Below, in pieces: positions 31,785 through 42,882 of a stretch of DNA of 64,000 bases (the stretch's first letter is position 1; every line of letters starts with the position of its first letter). This DNA comes from Emergomyces orientalis (taxonomy: Eukaryota; Ascomycota; Eurotiomycetes; Onygenales; Ajellomycetaceae). The translations under genes were made by a program, and so were the position numbers. The notes beneath the pieces were generated by a model. The model made no database searches. It saw only the letters and a program-made list of their open reading frames with translations, and was not told the DNA's origin. Location of the stretch: the NCBI GenBank assembly GCA_002110485.1, contig MOWL01000073.1:62001-126000 (forward strand), read 5' to 3'.

Positions 31785-32494
31785 TATATATATCAAAAAT
31801 AGAATGGGAGAGACTGGAGATCCCTGAGGGACTTCTATTTCAATTTTTGTTTTCTTTTGTTTTATTCCATCAAAAAAAAAAAACAACTGAATGGTTCTTT
31901 CTGACATAAAACAACTGACCCATTTTATCAATGATTTTGGAGTATTTAATTCTACCAGAGTTTGAATTAAATGCTCTTTTGAAACATGATCAAATGCGCC
32001 TTTTATATTAATAAAAGCAGCAGTTGAAACTAGTTTTTCATTTCTAGCTAATTCTATATCATGAGTTAGAGAAAAAACTGCATCTATTGCTGAGTTTTGC
32101 TTTCTATCCTCTATTTGATCATAAAATAATAGATCAGAGTCAGAGATAGTACTTAGATATAATAATCTAGTAGCTATTATTTTTTCTAAGACTTTTCCCA
32201 AGCAATTTAACAATGATATAATTCTATAGAATTTTGGAATAGTACTTTTTCTATTTGGTTTTGCAAGTACTATTCCAGTGGCTTTTCTTCATATCTTGGG
32301 ATGATATCCTTTTTTCAATAAATTGAAAAGTAATTCAAATATTTCTTCTTTTAACTTAGAATATAATTTTTGTATTATTAAATGATTTATTGAGTCAGGG
32401 CCTGCAGCAGTTTTCTTTGAGCTTTCAAAAATTGCTGTTTGTAATTCATCTTCTGATAGATCTGGCCATATCCATCTTTTCTCTACATTTTCAG
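31785..32494 (-). mobile_element. LINE-B, middle part: reverse transcriptase
   Basis: Encodes the RT core (LLNCLGKVLEKI, INIKGAFDHV, VPQGSPVSPILF). At its left end the frame (PILFLIYI) joins exactly to RTLFQNREIKLV at 24522 once LINE-A is removed, which proves that the two segments were one element. One stop occurs upstream, a TGA at the position of tryptophan in LINE-A (PECW-RQAT). One homopolymer expansion adds two residues without shifting the frame. Confidence 0.85.
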
Positions 32495-33520
32495 TTATTA
32501 TTATTATTATTCTTCAATTATAGATATATATGCAGTCAGAGACTATGATATCTACCTGAGACTCAAAGAGTCTCAGAATTTTTCTAACTTTAACACTAAT
32601 TACTATACATTTTTTCTTCAAACAAATAGCACTTGCAATACTTGAATTCCAGCCCAGAATAGTCAGCAAATTGATTTTTCTTTTTTTTATTTATTTATTT
32701 ATAAATATCTTTGAAGATTATTTATATTCTCTTTTTTTTATATAATTTTCAAGTGATTACAAAGAAAATAAATTAATGATAGACCTACAGGACAAACCCC
32801 TGCAGTTTACACCTTAAGCTATATACATATTTTAACACTCTATATAACCGACCACCGCGTCTGTCCTCTCGGGCCATCATAGAGGTTATCATTCCCCCCA
32901 TAATACCGCCGCCCAACTAGGCTCTTAACTAGCCTACCTAATTAGAACCACTAAGAATAACACCAAAGCTATCTAATTCTAGTTAAAGCTCCTAGCCTTC
33001 CGGCTGCCAATCTCAGCATTCCAGCCTACCAATTGGCCGTCATGGTCTTGCTTGCACTAACCACCTATTAAGGGCGCCTAGGCCTCTTCTCACCTAGGTC
33101 CTTGCTAGGCCCAGGGTGTCCTAATCGGATGGTTTTTATCTGTCAATTCCCCGGAGGTGGGTGCCTAGAATAGTGGGGGTGGGTCCCTTGGCCAGTTAAG
33201 CTTGACGATGATTCGCTATCCTGCGGGTGTCCTAGACCACTAAACTAGTACTGATCTAACTTGAAACGCCCGGGGGGTTAGCCCACAAGATCAGTGAGAA
33301 TTAGCGCCCAAGATCCCCCGAGCTGACACCTTAAGCTTGACGATGATTCGCTATAGTGCACCCGGGGGTCCCCGGTACTGTTTTGTGATTTAACAGTGGA
33401 AATTGGTTAATGAGGCCCTCGCAGGAATCGAACCTGCACCCTCTTGGCATTCATTCCCCGGGGGGAAGGCCGCCAAACAGGGGTGCCATGGCGGCGTAGT
33501 TAACCGCTACGCCACCGGGC
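32495..33520 (-). mobile_element. Candidate SINE: tRNA-like head, unique body, LINE-A tail
   Basis: An insertion of about 1.03 kb into LINE-B, flanked by the duplication TCTACATTTTCAG (32482-32494 and 33522-33534). Read on the minus strand, it starts with a tRNA-like segment (33520-33411). About 625 bases of GC-richer body follow, with no ORF and no match elsewhere in the window. It ends with about 290 bases (32785-32495) nearly identical to the 3' end of LINE-A, including its hairpin and TAA tail. This is the layout of a SINE that borrows its partner LINE's 3' end. A single template-switch chimera, like the MINE elements known in Magnaporthe, is the main alternative. Confidence 0.75.
33411..33520 (-). 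other. tRNA-like head of the candidate SINE
   Basis: On the minus strand the head opens GGCCCGGTGGCG and contains an A box (TGGCGTAGCGGTTAA). A 4-bp D stem (GCGT/ACGC) encloses a loop with GG. Next come an anticodon-like stem CGCCA/TGGCG with a 13-base loop, a small hairpin TTCCCC/GGGGAA in the variable region, and a T arm GCAGG-TTCGATT-CCTGC with a B box. The acceptor stem pairs at five of seven positions. The enlarged loops mean it is a derived tRNA, not a functional gene, and I assign no anticodon. Confidence 0.7.
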
Positions 33521-34234
33521 CTCTACATTTTCAGTATAATCATCTATTGACATAGAGTTTTCATTTTGAGATACTGATGATTTTTGAAATAACATTCTTA
33601 ACAATACCTGGCATTTTTCTTCAAAGAAATGAGCTTTAATCTCTCTATTCTGATAGTTATATTCTAAAATAGGTAATTTAGCTACTTTTCTTGATTTTGT
33701 ATAATTAAATGCTTTAAAAATCTCTTTTTCTTTTGCATTTTCAAGAAAAGTATTCCAGCATGAAGTTTTAGCTGTTTTTATAGTAGTGAAGTATTCATTT
33801 CTCATTTCTTTGTATTCTTCATGAGTAATGATATCTTTTTTTCATTTTTCTCTGTAAATTGCTAAATTTTTTCTTTTCTCTGATATTTCTTTATTCCACC
33901 ATGGTTTAGAGTACTCTGATAGAACTTTTTTTGGAATATTATCATTAATACTTTCTAGAATTATATTTGTAATTATTTCTGTTTTTTCTTCAAGTATTTG
34001 ATCTGTAATTTCCTGATCTTTATTTCAAATCAGTTCATTTTTCTTTTTCTCTTTTAATATCTCAATTTTTTTCTCAACTTCATTCCAATCTGCTTTTTCA
34101 AAGTTATATTGATTAGATAGTAGAGGATTTTCAATCATATTCTCTCTATCTAATATAATATTAAATTGAATAAGCTTATGATATGAACCTGATGTTTCTT
34201 TTTCATTAATATATCATTCAAATAGTTTGTTTTT
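33521..34234 (-). mobile_element. LINE-B, segment upstream of RT
   Basis: The minus-strand frame resembles LINE-A ORF2 between endonuclease and RT (KPWWNKEISEKRKNLA, MRNEYFTTIKTAKTSCWNTF, EIFKAFNYTKS). Three in-frame stops align with LINE-A tryptophans (YNW-FIN, SNW-NEK, KEW-KEN), and all are TGA. Other tryptophans here are still TGG. Confidence 0.85.
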
Positions 34235-36642
34235 GTCAAAAAGATATATTCAACTACTTTTTGACTCATTAAAGCAAGATATTACTGAAATTGAAATAGG
34301 AGTTCCTCAGGGGTCTCCAGTCTCACCAATTCTATTTGCTATATATACAAAAAATCTATTCAAAGATAGAGAAATGGAGATAGTGAGATCTCCTAGCTAT
34401 GTTGATGATATAGGTCTGATTTTCAGCTCAAGAACAATAAAAGAAAATTGTGAAAATATTGAAAAAGCTGCGCAAGAGATATTTAATAGAGGAGATTTAA
34501 ACCTAATTCAATTTGATATGGAAAAAACTGAATTAATTCACTTTTTTCCAAAAAGATATGAAAAGGAAATAAGTTTAAATCTATTAAATCAAGAAATAAA
34601 GCCTAAATCAGTTGTAAGATGGCTAGGAATCTGGCTGGATTCAAAACTCAATTTTAAATCTCATATTCAAAAAAGAATGGCTCAAGCTGAAAGAGTTTTA
34701 AATAGTATAATACAACTTTCTAATACTGAAAGGGGTTTATCATTTCAAGCTATGAGACAGCTATACATTGCATGTATAGCATCTATTTCTGATTATGGTG
34801 TTCAGATATGGTGGAAGAACCAGAAACACTTCATAGATAAGTTTCAAAAATTGCAGAATACAGCTTTAAGAAGAATTCTGGGAGCTTTCAAAACCTCTCC
34901 ATGTAGAGCTATGGAAATAGAAGCTTCTATATCACCTCCTGAAATAAGATTTGAGAAGATATGCAAGAATTATGCACTGAGAATCATGAAAATGCCAGAT
35001 ATTCATTCAATTAGAAAAAGAATATCTACATCTTATCCTTCAATTCAATCTGGAAATGACTTAGATTGGAATAGATATCTAGATTGGAATGAAAGTCAAG
35101 AAAATCAAGAAAATGAGAGAAATAGAAAAAAAATCCCTTCTCAACTATATAGAGTATGCTCAATGATTAAAAATGAGTTCTCCTTATTAAATATTGAAAA
35201 GATTGAACACAAAAAGCTATATCCATGGAAAGAAAAACTAGGCTCAATGATTTCAATTGAAATAAGCGCATTATCAAAACCAGAAGAAGCTGAGAATCAT
35301 AGAAGAATAATAGAGAAAATTGATTTTAAAAAGTCAATTCTAATCTATTCAGATGGTTCAATGAATGAAAATAAAGGCCTAGGAGCTGGAATAGCATATA
35401 CAGAAGATAATTACAAATATACATCAGATTCATGGAATATTGGAAATGAATGTGAAGTATTTGATGCTGAATTATATGCTATTATGAAAGCTTTTAAACT
35501 GATAGAAATAAAAGCTTCAAAAAGAAAAGATATGAAAGAAGCATGGATTTTTTCAGATAGTCAAGCAGCTTTGAAAAGAATTCAAAAAAATGAAATTCAT
35601 AATGGTCAAATGAATATAGAAGTAATTCTAAAGATATGCAAAAGAATTCAATTAAAATATAAGACAAAGATATATCTGAGCTGGGTTCCTGCTCATATAA
35701 ATATACATGGAAATGAGCTTGCTGATGAAGCAGCAAAGAAAGGAACAGAACTAAATATTGCAAGTTCAAAAATAGTTTCATGGTCTTTTATTAAAAGAAA
35801 GATAAAAGAGAATTGCTTAGAAAAATGGCATAAAATATGGGAAAAACAAAGAAAAAGTCCTCACTATCTTAGATTTGAAACTAAACCTAAATGGAAATCA
35901 TGCTCTATTAAGTGCAAGAAGAAGCTTTTCTCCTCAATCATTCAATTGAAACTAGGTCATGGCTATTTCAAATCTTATTTGAAAAGAATATCTGATATTG
36001 AAAGTGAAAATTGTGAAAATTGTGACTCTTTTGAAGACCCAGAACATATCTTAATGAATTGCTCATTAAATCAAGAACTTAGAGCTGAACTGAGATATAA
36101 ATATAAGCTGAGAGAAATGAATATGAAACTACTATTTTCAACTGAAATAGGCAGTCAATATTTAATTGATTTTCTCAATGAAACTCAAATAGCTACTAGA
36201 AATCAATTCTATTTCAAAGATGAAAATATAAATGAATGAGAATCTGAAATATTCTTTATAAAAACTGCTAGATATTATATAATATCTCACTATTTCTTTT
36301 GTGTTAGAGTTTGTCTTTTATTTCCTTTGTATTCATGTCATGAGTTATTTTGTCTATCATTAATTTATTTTCTTTGTAATCACTTGAAAATTATATGAAA
36401 AAAAGAGAATATAAATAATCTTCAAAGATATTTATAAATAAATAAATAAAAAAAAGAAAAATCAATTTGCTGACTATTCTGGGCTGGAATTCAAGTATTG
36501 CAAGTGCTATTTGTTTGAAGAAAAAATGTATAGTAATTAGTGTTAAAGTTAGAAAAATCCTGAGACTCTTTGAGTCTCAGGTAGATATCATAGTCTCTGA
36601 CTGCATATATATCTATAATTGAAGAATAATAATAATAATAAT
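34235..36642 (+). mobile_element. LINE-A copy, 5'-truncated, inserted in LINE-B
   Basis: Flanked by the 15-bp duplication AAATAGTTTGTTTTT (34220-34234 and 36643-36657). It starts inside the RT domain. Its frame to 36239 is, over its full shared length of about 660 residues, the same protein as the C-terminus of LINE-A ORF2. The 3' untranslated region and the AAT-repeat tail also match. Orientation is opposite to LINE-A and LINE-B. Truncation at the 5' end is the normal outcome of target-primed reverse transcription. Confidence 0.9.
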
Positions 36643-37870
36643 AAATAGTTTGTTTTTCATTAAATTGTTTGATATTAATGTTAAATCAATTATTGAATGA
36701 TTCTGTATATTATTTCTAAAGAAAGTTTGTCTATCAGTTTCATTAATTATATGAAGTTTATTAACTAGAAAGTATTCAACAAGTTCCTCTGCTCTTATTG
36801 ATTGTCTGCATTCAGAATTCCATAAAATATGATGAGCATTGAAATCACCTGCAATTATAGAGTTTTTTGCAGGAGTTTGATTCATAAAACCTCTATTAAT
36901 TGTCCAGTTATTGTTGTTTTCTTCAAGAGATTTTTCATTATATATATTTATAATTTGAATTGTTTCAAATTCATTATATGTATCTATAATATCTTCTATT
37001 AAAATATCAGAGTCAGAGATTAAATCATTTCTTAAATTAATTTGAAATCTTGATTTCTTTCTTGCATAAATTGCAACTCTGACTCTAATGGTTTTGTTTT
37101 CAGGTAGAAGACAGTAATAGCTAGAATGTGAAATTATATATTTCTGTGCTGCATCAATTTTTGGTTCTTGAAATAGAACAAAGTCTATTTCCTGTTCAAA
37201 TGCAATTTGAAGACAGGAATACATACAATTTTCATTTTTATCAACATTATTTTGCATGAATTTAATGCTGATATTTTATTCTTTTTGTTTTTTTTTATTT
37301 TTCTTGTTTTTTTTGTGATTTTTTGTGCCCTTCATTAAAAGAGATGTGCTAGAGCTATTTTTAAAATAGTTTAATTCTTAGTAAGTATTGAGAATTGATT
37401 ATTATCAATTTCAACAGCTTTCATTTGAATTAAATTTTCTACTGAGTTTTTCTGCTCTCTAATTCTTGTAGGTGTTTTTGGATCAGTATTCACTCTGTTT
37501 TTAACAGGAGAATTTGACTGAGAGCTTTTAGAAACTTGAGAGTTTTTTCTTTTAGTTTTATTAATAGAAATTGACTCAGTTTTTTCTGTAGAATTAAAAG
37601 TAGAATTTATACTAGAATTTAAAATATTAAACTCTTTCTCATTCTTCTTTTTTGAAGCAAAGACACATTCAATTGAGCTAGAAACATGTTTTTCTCTACA
37701 GTTTGCACATTTTATTTTAGTGTGTGCACATTCCACTTCTTTTTTCTCACAAATATCACATGAATGCTCCATTGTTTTGTGATTTTCAGCACATAATTGG
37801 CATTTTGTTTTTCTTATACAGTAGTTAGCAAAATGTCCATATTTCTGACAGTTTGAACATTGTTGTAAAT
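36643..37870 (-). mobile_element. LINE-B, 5' remnant: endonuclease N-terminus and ORF1 C-terminus
   Basis: Minus-strand frames 37257-36613 (endonuclease, MQNNVDKNENC) and 37772-37371 (ORF1 knuckles, CDICEKKEVECAH) are the inverted partner of 21133-22379. ORF1 lacks the N-terminal two thirds present in LINE-A, so LINE-B is 5'-truncated near 37863. Removing the three insertions reconnects this segment to the rest of LINE-B. Confidence 0.85.
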
Positions 37871-37974
37871 GTCTTATCTTTTAATATTGTAATAATAGAA
37901 GCTCTAAAAAAAAATTACATTTTTTCAGTGATCTGCCAGTGCACTTCTAGCAGACATTCCACTTCTGAAGAGTA

Positions 37975-39671
37975 TTAGATTCAAACCTATGCAATCTCTT
38001 CATTGCTTCCCAGCTGCCAATCTACCCAATATTGATTCAGAGAATTTATATGCTCTATTCTCTCTATATATCTCAGAGCTAGATATTCAGAATATCGCGA
38101 GTTCCACCAATGCCTATGCAGAATTACAGATCTCAAAAAACCCAGCTCACAATCTGCGGGATTGACAGTCAACCATCTCTGCAGAAATCAAGGTATTTCT
38201 TGGGCAGATTATCTATATGGGAGTACATAGATCTCCAGAAATTGGAAATTATTGAAACAGAAATGATGCTTAGGGACCACTTCATTCATAAAGATTTCAT
38301 ATGACACAGTATCAATTTGAGCAGATTAAGAGATATATTCATATATTCAACCCTTGCAGACAGGAATCCTCCTTCTTCATTCAGAAACTAGAGCCTCTAT
38401 ACTCAAACTTTCATCTGGCATGTCAGAAATACTACAAACCAGACTCAAATCTCTTCATTGATGAGATCATGATTCGGTTCTTTGAACAGTTCAGATACAC
38501 AGTTAAGATGCCTCAGAAATCAATCAAGCAGGGATATAAGATCTTTGAACTAGAGGAACATGGCTATCTTTGAATCTTTTTCATGTCTAATGATAATCTC
38601 CGCATAAGTACAATGTTCTGAACTCCAGGATTAACCAAAACTGGATCTCTTGTGGTGGAATTGATTGAACGGTTGCCTGTATCCTTGCAGAGCTCTGAGC
38701 AGCACTCTCAGCAGCAGAGCCCCAATCCGCAGAGTTCCAATTCACAGAGCCTCAATCCGCAGAGCCTCAATCCGCAGAGCCCCAATCCGCAGAGCCTCAA
38801 TCCGCAGGGCCCTGAGCAGCAGCATCTGGAGTTGAATAACAGTAAAGAGGTTGCTGGCTACTCAATTTATATGGACAACTACTTCACCTCTATTGCTCTT
38901 TTCCATTATCTTCGAAAGCAAAGAATTGGGGCTTGTGGAACCACCCATTCTGCCAATCTGCCACCCCTTCTACAAGAACTGAAGAACTCCGGATTATCCA
39001 CTCATATTCTCTTCAATACTGTGTGTATAATATCTCAAAATGAAGTTCTCTGTCTTGGATGGAAAGATAATAATGTGGTATTACTACTGTCTACAATTCA
39101 TCTGCCAGACAGCTTTGTTGAACTTCGGAAACGCCCAGCAAAGACCTCTACTAATGGGCATCAAATTCACCATATATTTGGAGATAATTGGCAAAAAGCA
39201 GTGGAGATTTCTACCATTATTAATGATTACAATCATAATAGTATGAATGGAATTGATCTAGCAAATCAGTATAGAGCTTCCTATGAGACTCATATGCCCA
39301 CCAATCGCACCTGGTTGGCAATTCTATACTGGATTATTGATCATGCAATTATCAATGCTTATATTCTTCATTGATTGACTACTGCTGCGGGCACTCTATC
39401 TCATGTACAATTCCGTCAACAGCTCTATCATCAACTCTTTGAGTTCTCAAATCCTCTACTCTTCACTCGATCAAATCCAGATCTAAATCATCATCGGATT
39501 TCCTTGCCATATACTCAAACTTGTGCCTGGTGTCAGTATAAAAGAAAGGTAGCAGGGGAGAATAAAGAAAGAGCTTCAAGAACAAGATATGATTGTGAAG
39601 CATGTAATAATATTTCTCTCTGCTTGAAAAGAGAATGTTGGAAGGAGTTCCATTCTAGTGATATTAATTAG
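37975..39671 (+). pseudogene. piggyBac-like transposase, decayed
   Basis: A DDE transposase remnant spread over several frames. Recognisable pieces are EIKVFLGQIIYMGVHRSPEI, QFEQIKRYIHIF, LFIDEIMIRFFEQF (first Asp), YSIYMDNYFTSIALF (second Asp), NDYNHNSMNGIDLANQYR (third Asp region) and a C-terminal Cys-rich motif (CAWCQYK...CEACNNISLCLKREC). Several in-frame stops are TGA where tryptophan is expected (NLRD-stop-QS, GNY-stop-NR), and there is one TAG and one TAA. A 15-bp tandem repeat (AATCCGCAGAGCCTC-like, about 38720-38810) encodes NPQSL repeats between the first and second Asp regions. Homologous to the fragment at 63290-64000. No intact terminal inverted repeat was recognised. Confidence 0.75.
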
Positions 39672-39855
39672 AGCTAGATCAAATAGATTATATAAATTAC
39701 ATTAAAACACACTAATACAGCTGATCTCTCATATGATCCAGTAGTTTTCGCATATTAAATACGCTAATGTACACGCTAAAAATACGCTAATTGTTGGGGA
39801 TACGGATGTACAACTAACTAAAATTAGTTTAGTTTATTTTTAATAGTCTGCTAAC

Positions 39856-41665
39856 GATTTTCGCACCACAGAAGTATGAGCTAATGCACTTCACCAGAGC
39901 AAGAACACGGTTCAATGTGGAAGAACCTCTACGGCTACCGCAGCAGGTTGTTGCACCACAGAAGGCCATGAGAGTGCTGGGAGTGTGGCTGGACCCTAAG
40001 CTCAAGTGGAAGAAGCATGTGAATGTCACAGTGGGGAAAATGAAATCGCAGGTCCGAGCATTAACTCAAACCACCCAGTCAACCTGGGGACTGCCTCTAC
40101 ACCAGGCTAGAAGAGTCTACAATGCAGTGATCAGGCTGGCCATCTCTTATGGGGCCCTGGCATGGCACCTCCCATGCGCGACACCTCAGGAGCCAAGGCG
40201 CCAGCGGCAACTTCTAGCAGAGATGGAGAAAATACAGAATACATGCCTCCGCACCATTGCAGGGGCATATAGAGCCACGCCCATCTCATCACTGGAGGCT
40301 GAAACACACACCCCACCTCTCAGCATTCACTTGGACAGCCTGGTTGTTAAGGCAGTGGAGCGAATCAGAAGATCAGGAATGGCTAGACAGATAGAGCAGG
40401 CATGCACTAGTGTGCGAACAAGACTCAGGCGAAGAAATGGAAGGGTGAGAGGGCCAGTTGAGACAGTGCTACATTCTACAGGCATGCAGACAGCATGGAG
40501 TGCACAGTGGGCGGCTGGAGTAAAGCAAACTAGAAGAGACGAAAGACAGACTGATATCAGAATGAACTGGAGCTTTGCAAAATGAGTGCAGAAGAAGATA
40601 CTACATCGCTGGAGAACAAAGTGGCGGGCGCATAGAACACCTTGGGGAGAGCTCTTTGAAAGGCCTCCAGATAAGAAACTATTGAAGTGGCATGAGAGGC
40701 TGAGCAAGGCGCACAGCTCTCTAATAGTGCAGCTACATACAGGCAAGACAGGGCTGGCAGCCTTTCTGCACAGACGAAGAGTGCCAGACTTCCCCACCCC
40801 CAGATGCGCATGTGGCTATGAGCAGGAGACAGTGACCCATGTGATGATTCACTGTATGCGGTTTGATGTGAGACGCAGGGAACTAGAAACAGAGAGCAGA
40901 ATTGACAAGAAATGGCTGCTGAATACAAAAGAAGGCCTTCACAGGCTCACAAGGTGGTGGCTTGAACAGGGCATTCTTGAACAGTTCAAGCTAGCCAGAA
41001 CACTCAGCGCATACAAAGCATAGCTGATACATCAAAAGGCATGCAGAGAAAGCAGACAAGCACAGAAAAGAGCGCGGCAAGTGCCAAATAACATGAGAGT
41101 ACATGCAACTGGCGCGAACAGGGGTGGGAAAAACAGCTACTGGCATGTTATAATATGGGGTTGCACGCATCAAGCGCAATAAAACACAGGAAAGTGCGAC
41201 ACCAGCATGAATCAACACAGGAATTGCGCGCGCCGGGCGTGAATGAGTCAGCCTAAATACAGCATAAGCAGTGTGAAGGAGTGACATGTCAACTGCTCAT
41301 CAGACCCAGTGCAATAGTCAGGTATGAAAAAGACTGAAGAGCTTTTCAGCACAACACACTCACTACAGTGTCTCACGGCATGGGGGCCTTCAGGGGATTT
41401 TTTCTTATGTCAGAGATTGCATACTTCTTTCTTCTTTCTTTTTCTTTTATTCTTTTCTATAGTGCTATGCACTCTCTCTCTAAGAGCAGCTGTGGCTGCT
41501 CCACGGTAATCTGAAGATGTTAAATAGGCAGAATAGATCTGGGGATCGCGGGGTTTTTAGTCCAGTGGCAGGCAAGGCCTGCCACACGGTTTCCCCTGCT
41601 TGTTAAAATAGATGAACACCCACATATCCTCGCGATTAAGTGGTGTATGAATAAATAATAATAAT
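39856..41665 (+). mobile_element. LINE-E, 5'-truncated non-LTR element
   Basis: Bounded by the 14-bp duplication AATAGTCTGCTAAC (39842-39855 and 41666-41679). The coding part (39857-41023) begins inside RT (FAPQKYELMHFTRART) and contains the RT-thumb region VLGVWLDPKLKWK. It ends with the Cys/His motif RCACGYEQETVTHVMIHC. RNase H is absent from the region between. One in-frame TGA (FAK-stop-VQKK) replaces a likely tryptophan. A 640-base 3' untranslated region ends in TAA repeats. The same family as LINE-D, but with far fewer mutations. Confidence 0.85.
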
Positions 41666-41679
41666 AATAGTCTGCTAAC

Positions 41680-42882
41680 TACTGTCTATTACTAACTAGT
41701 TAAACTTAATTGTATTAGTGTATAACCATTTCTAATTAAAACAACCATGATGAAAACTACTTCTGAGGCAACTATGTATGTATCTCATCCGGGGAAGCGG
41801 AGAATCTATGACAGTTATATAGATTTTATATATATTATATAGCAGAATTCTTGGAGCCGGATAGATTTCAAAGCGAGTATACAACTAGTATTCATTGAAC
41901 TCTATGTTATAGAGATTAATAAATCATTCCAATCTAATACAATATAAATGTTGAATTTTATATATATGAATTTCTCTGAACTTGTATTGATAGTATATTT
42001 AGATTTTCTTAGTAGAATTTCAGAAATCATTTCATGACTAGCTGCTTGACAAAAAGCTTATTATTATAATATGAATTAATTAAGTTATCTGACTTCTGAA
42101 GTTCTCAAGAAGTTTGTTGATATATGTTAAAATTACAGTAATTTAATTTTAATTGACTGCTTATTAGTACATTTTCAGTCTAGATTTCATGCAGAATCAA
42201 TATAATAATTTTATTTATTAAATCTATCAGCTATGTATTTATGAAATGATAAAAGAGTGTAAAAGTTCAAGATAGTAAAAAGCTCAACTAATTTTTTTTT
42301 TTTTGACAAAGAGTTAGATGATCACATTCTCACTAGCGTAGTCAGCTGAGCTACTCAAAGAGTCAGTTGACATGTAACCTGGTCCCGGCGGGATTCACGC
42401 CAAGAAATGTATGGGACCAGACCAAATGAAACCAAACATGAAATACATGGTCCCGGCGGCCAGTCTATGCACAACTACAAATGAGAAGAGAAGAGAATTT
42501 TAACTAGACTAGTTCTAGACTTTAAAAATAAATGAAAATTTTGCAGAGATGAGTTAACTGTTTCTTGAATTCTTGATACTAGTATATTATTTGAATATTA
42601 TCATCATTTTATTTGCTTTCAATTTTGAGTGGTTATCAAGAAAGCTACCACAAGAAATATTAATTATATTTATTATATTCAATCAGTTTTTCAGTATTTA
42701 AAAATTAAAAAAGTATTTATATTTCTTTTATTTCATCTTTATTATCTTTTCTTTCTTTCTTTCTTTTAATTTTTATATTTAATTTCTATATTTCTTTCTA
42801 TATTTCTTTCAATATTCTGTTCATTCTTAATATAAGAGCAAAGAAAATTTGAAAAAAATAAATTGAGATTTAATAGAGTATC
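41680..42882. other. AT-rich spacer with a possible small retroposed RNA
   Basis: Mostly A/T-rich, with no coding region. The stretch 42305-42476 is GC-richer. On the minus strand it contains a tRNA A-box-like sequence (GTAGCTCAGCTGAC), two copies of CCGCCGGGACCA, and an inverted pair CTGGTCCC/GGGACCAG. It ends at a 13-base A tract (T-run at 42292-42304). This could be a decayed poly(A)-tailed SINE. Poly-pyrimidine runs (CTTT repeats) lie near 42755, upstream of the next gene. Confidence 0.4.

Noticed and set aside
33411..33520. Functional tRNA gene
   Set aside because: Enlarged anticodon loop, mismatched acceptor stem and its position inside a retroposed unit.
24941..34234. Alternative nuclear genetic code (UGA = Trp) for the host
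   Set aside because: Host genes here use TGG for tryptophan and several end in TGA at family-expected lengths; intact LINE-A also uses only TGG. The TGA pattern is confined to decayed repeats.
21133..37870. Twin-priming inversion of LINE-B
   Set aside because: Twin priming places the inverted segment at the 5' side away from poly(A), and it does not duplicate the sequence; here the fragment abuts poly(A) and is a second copy.
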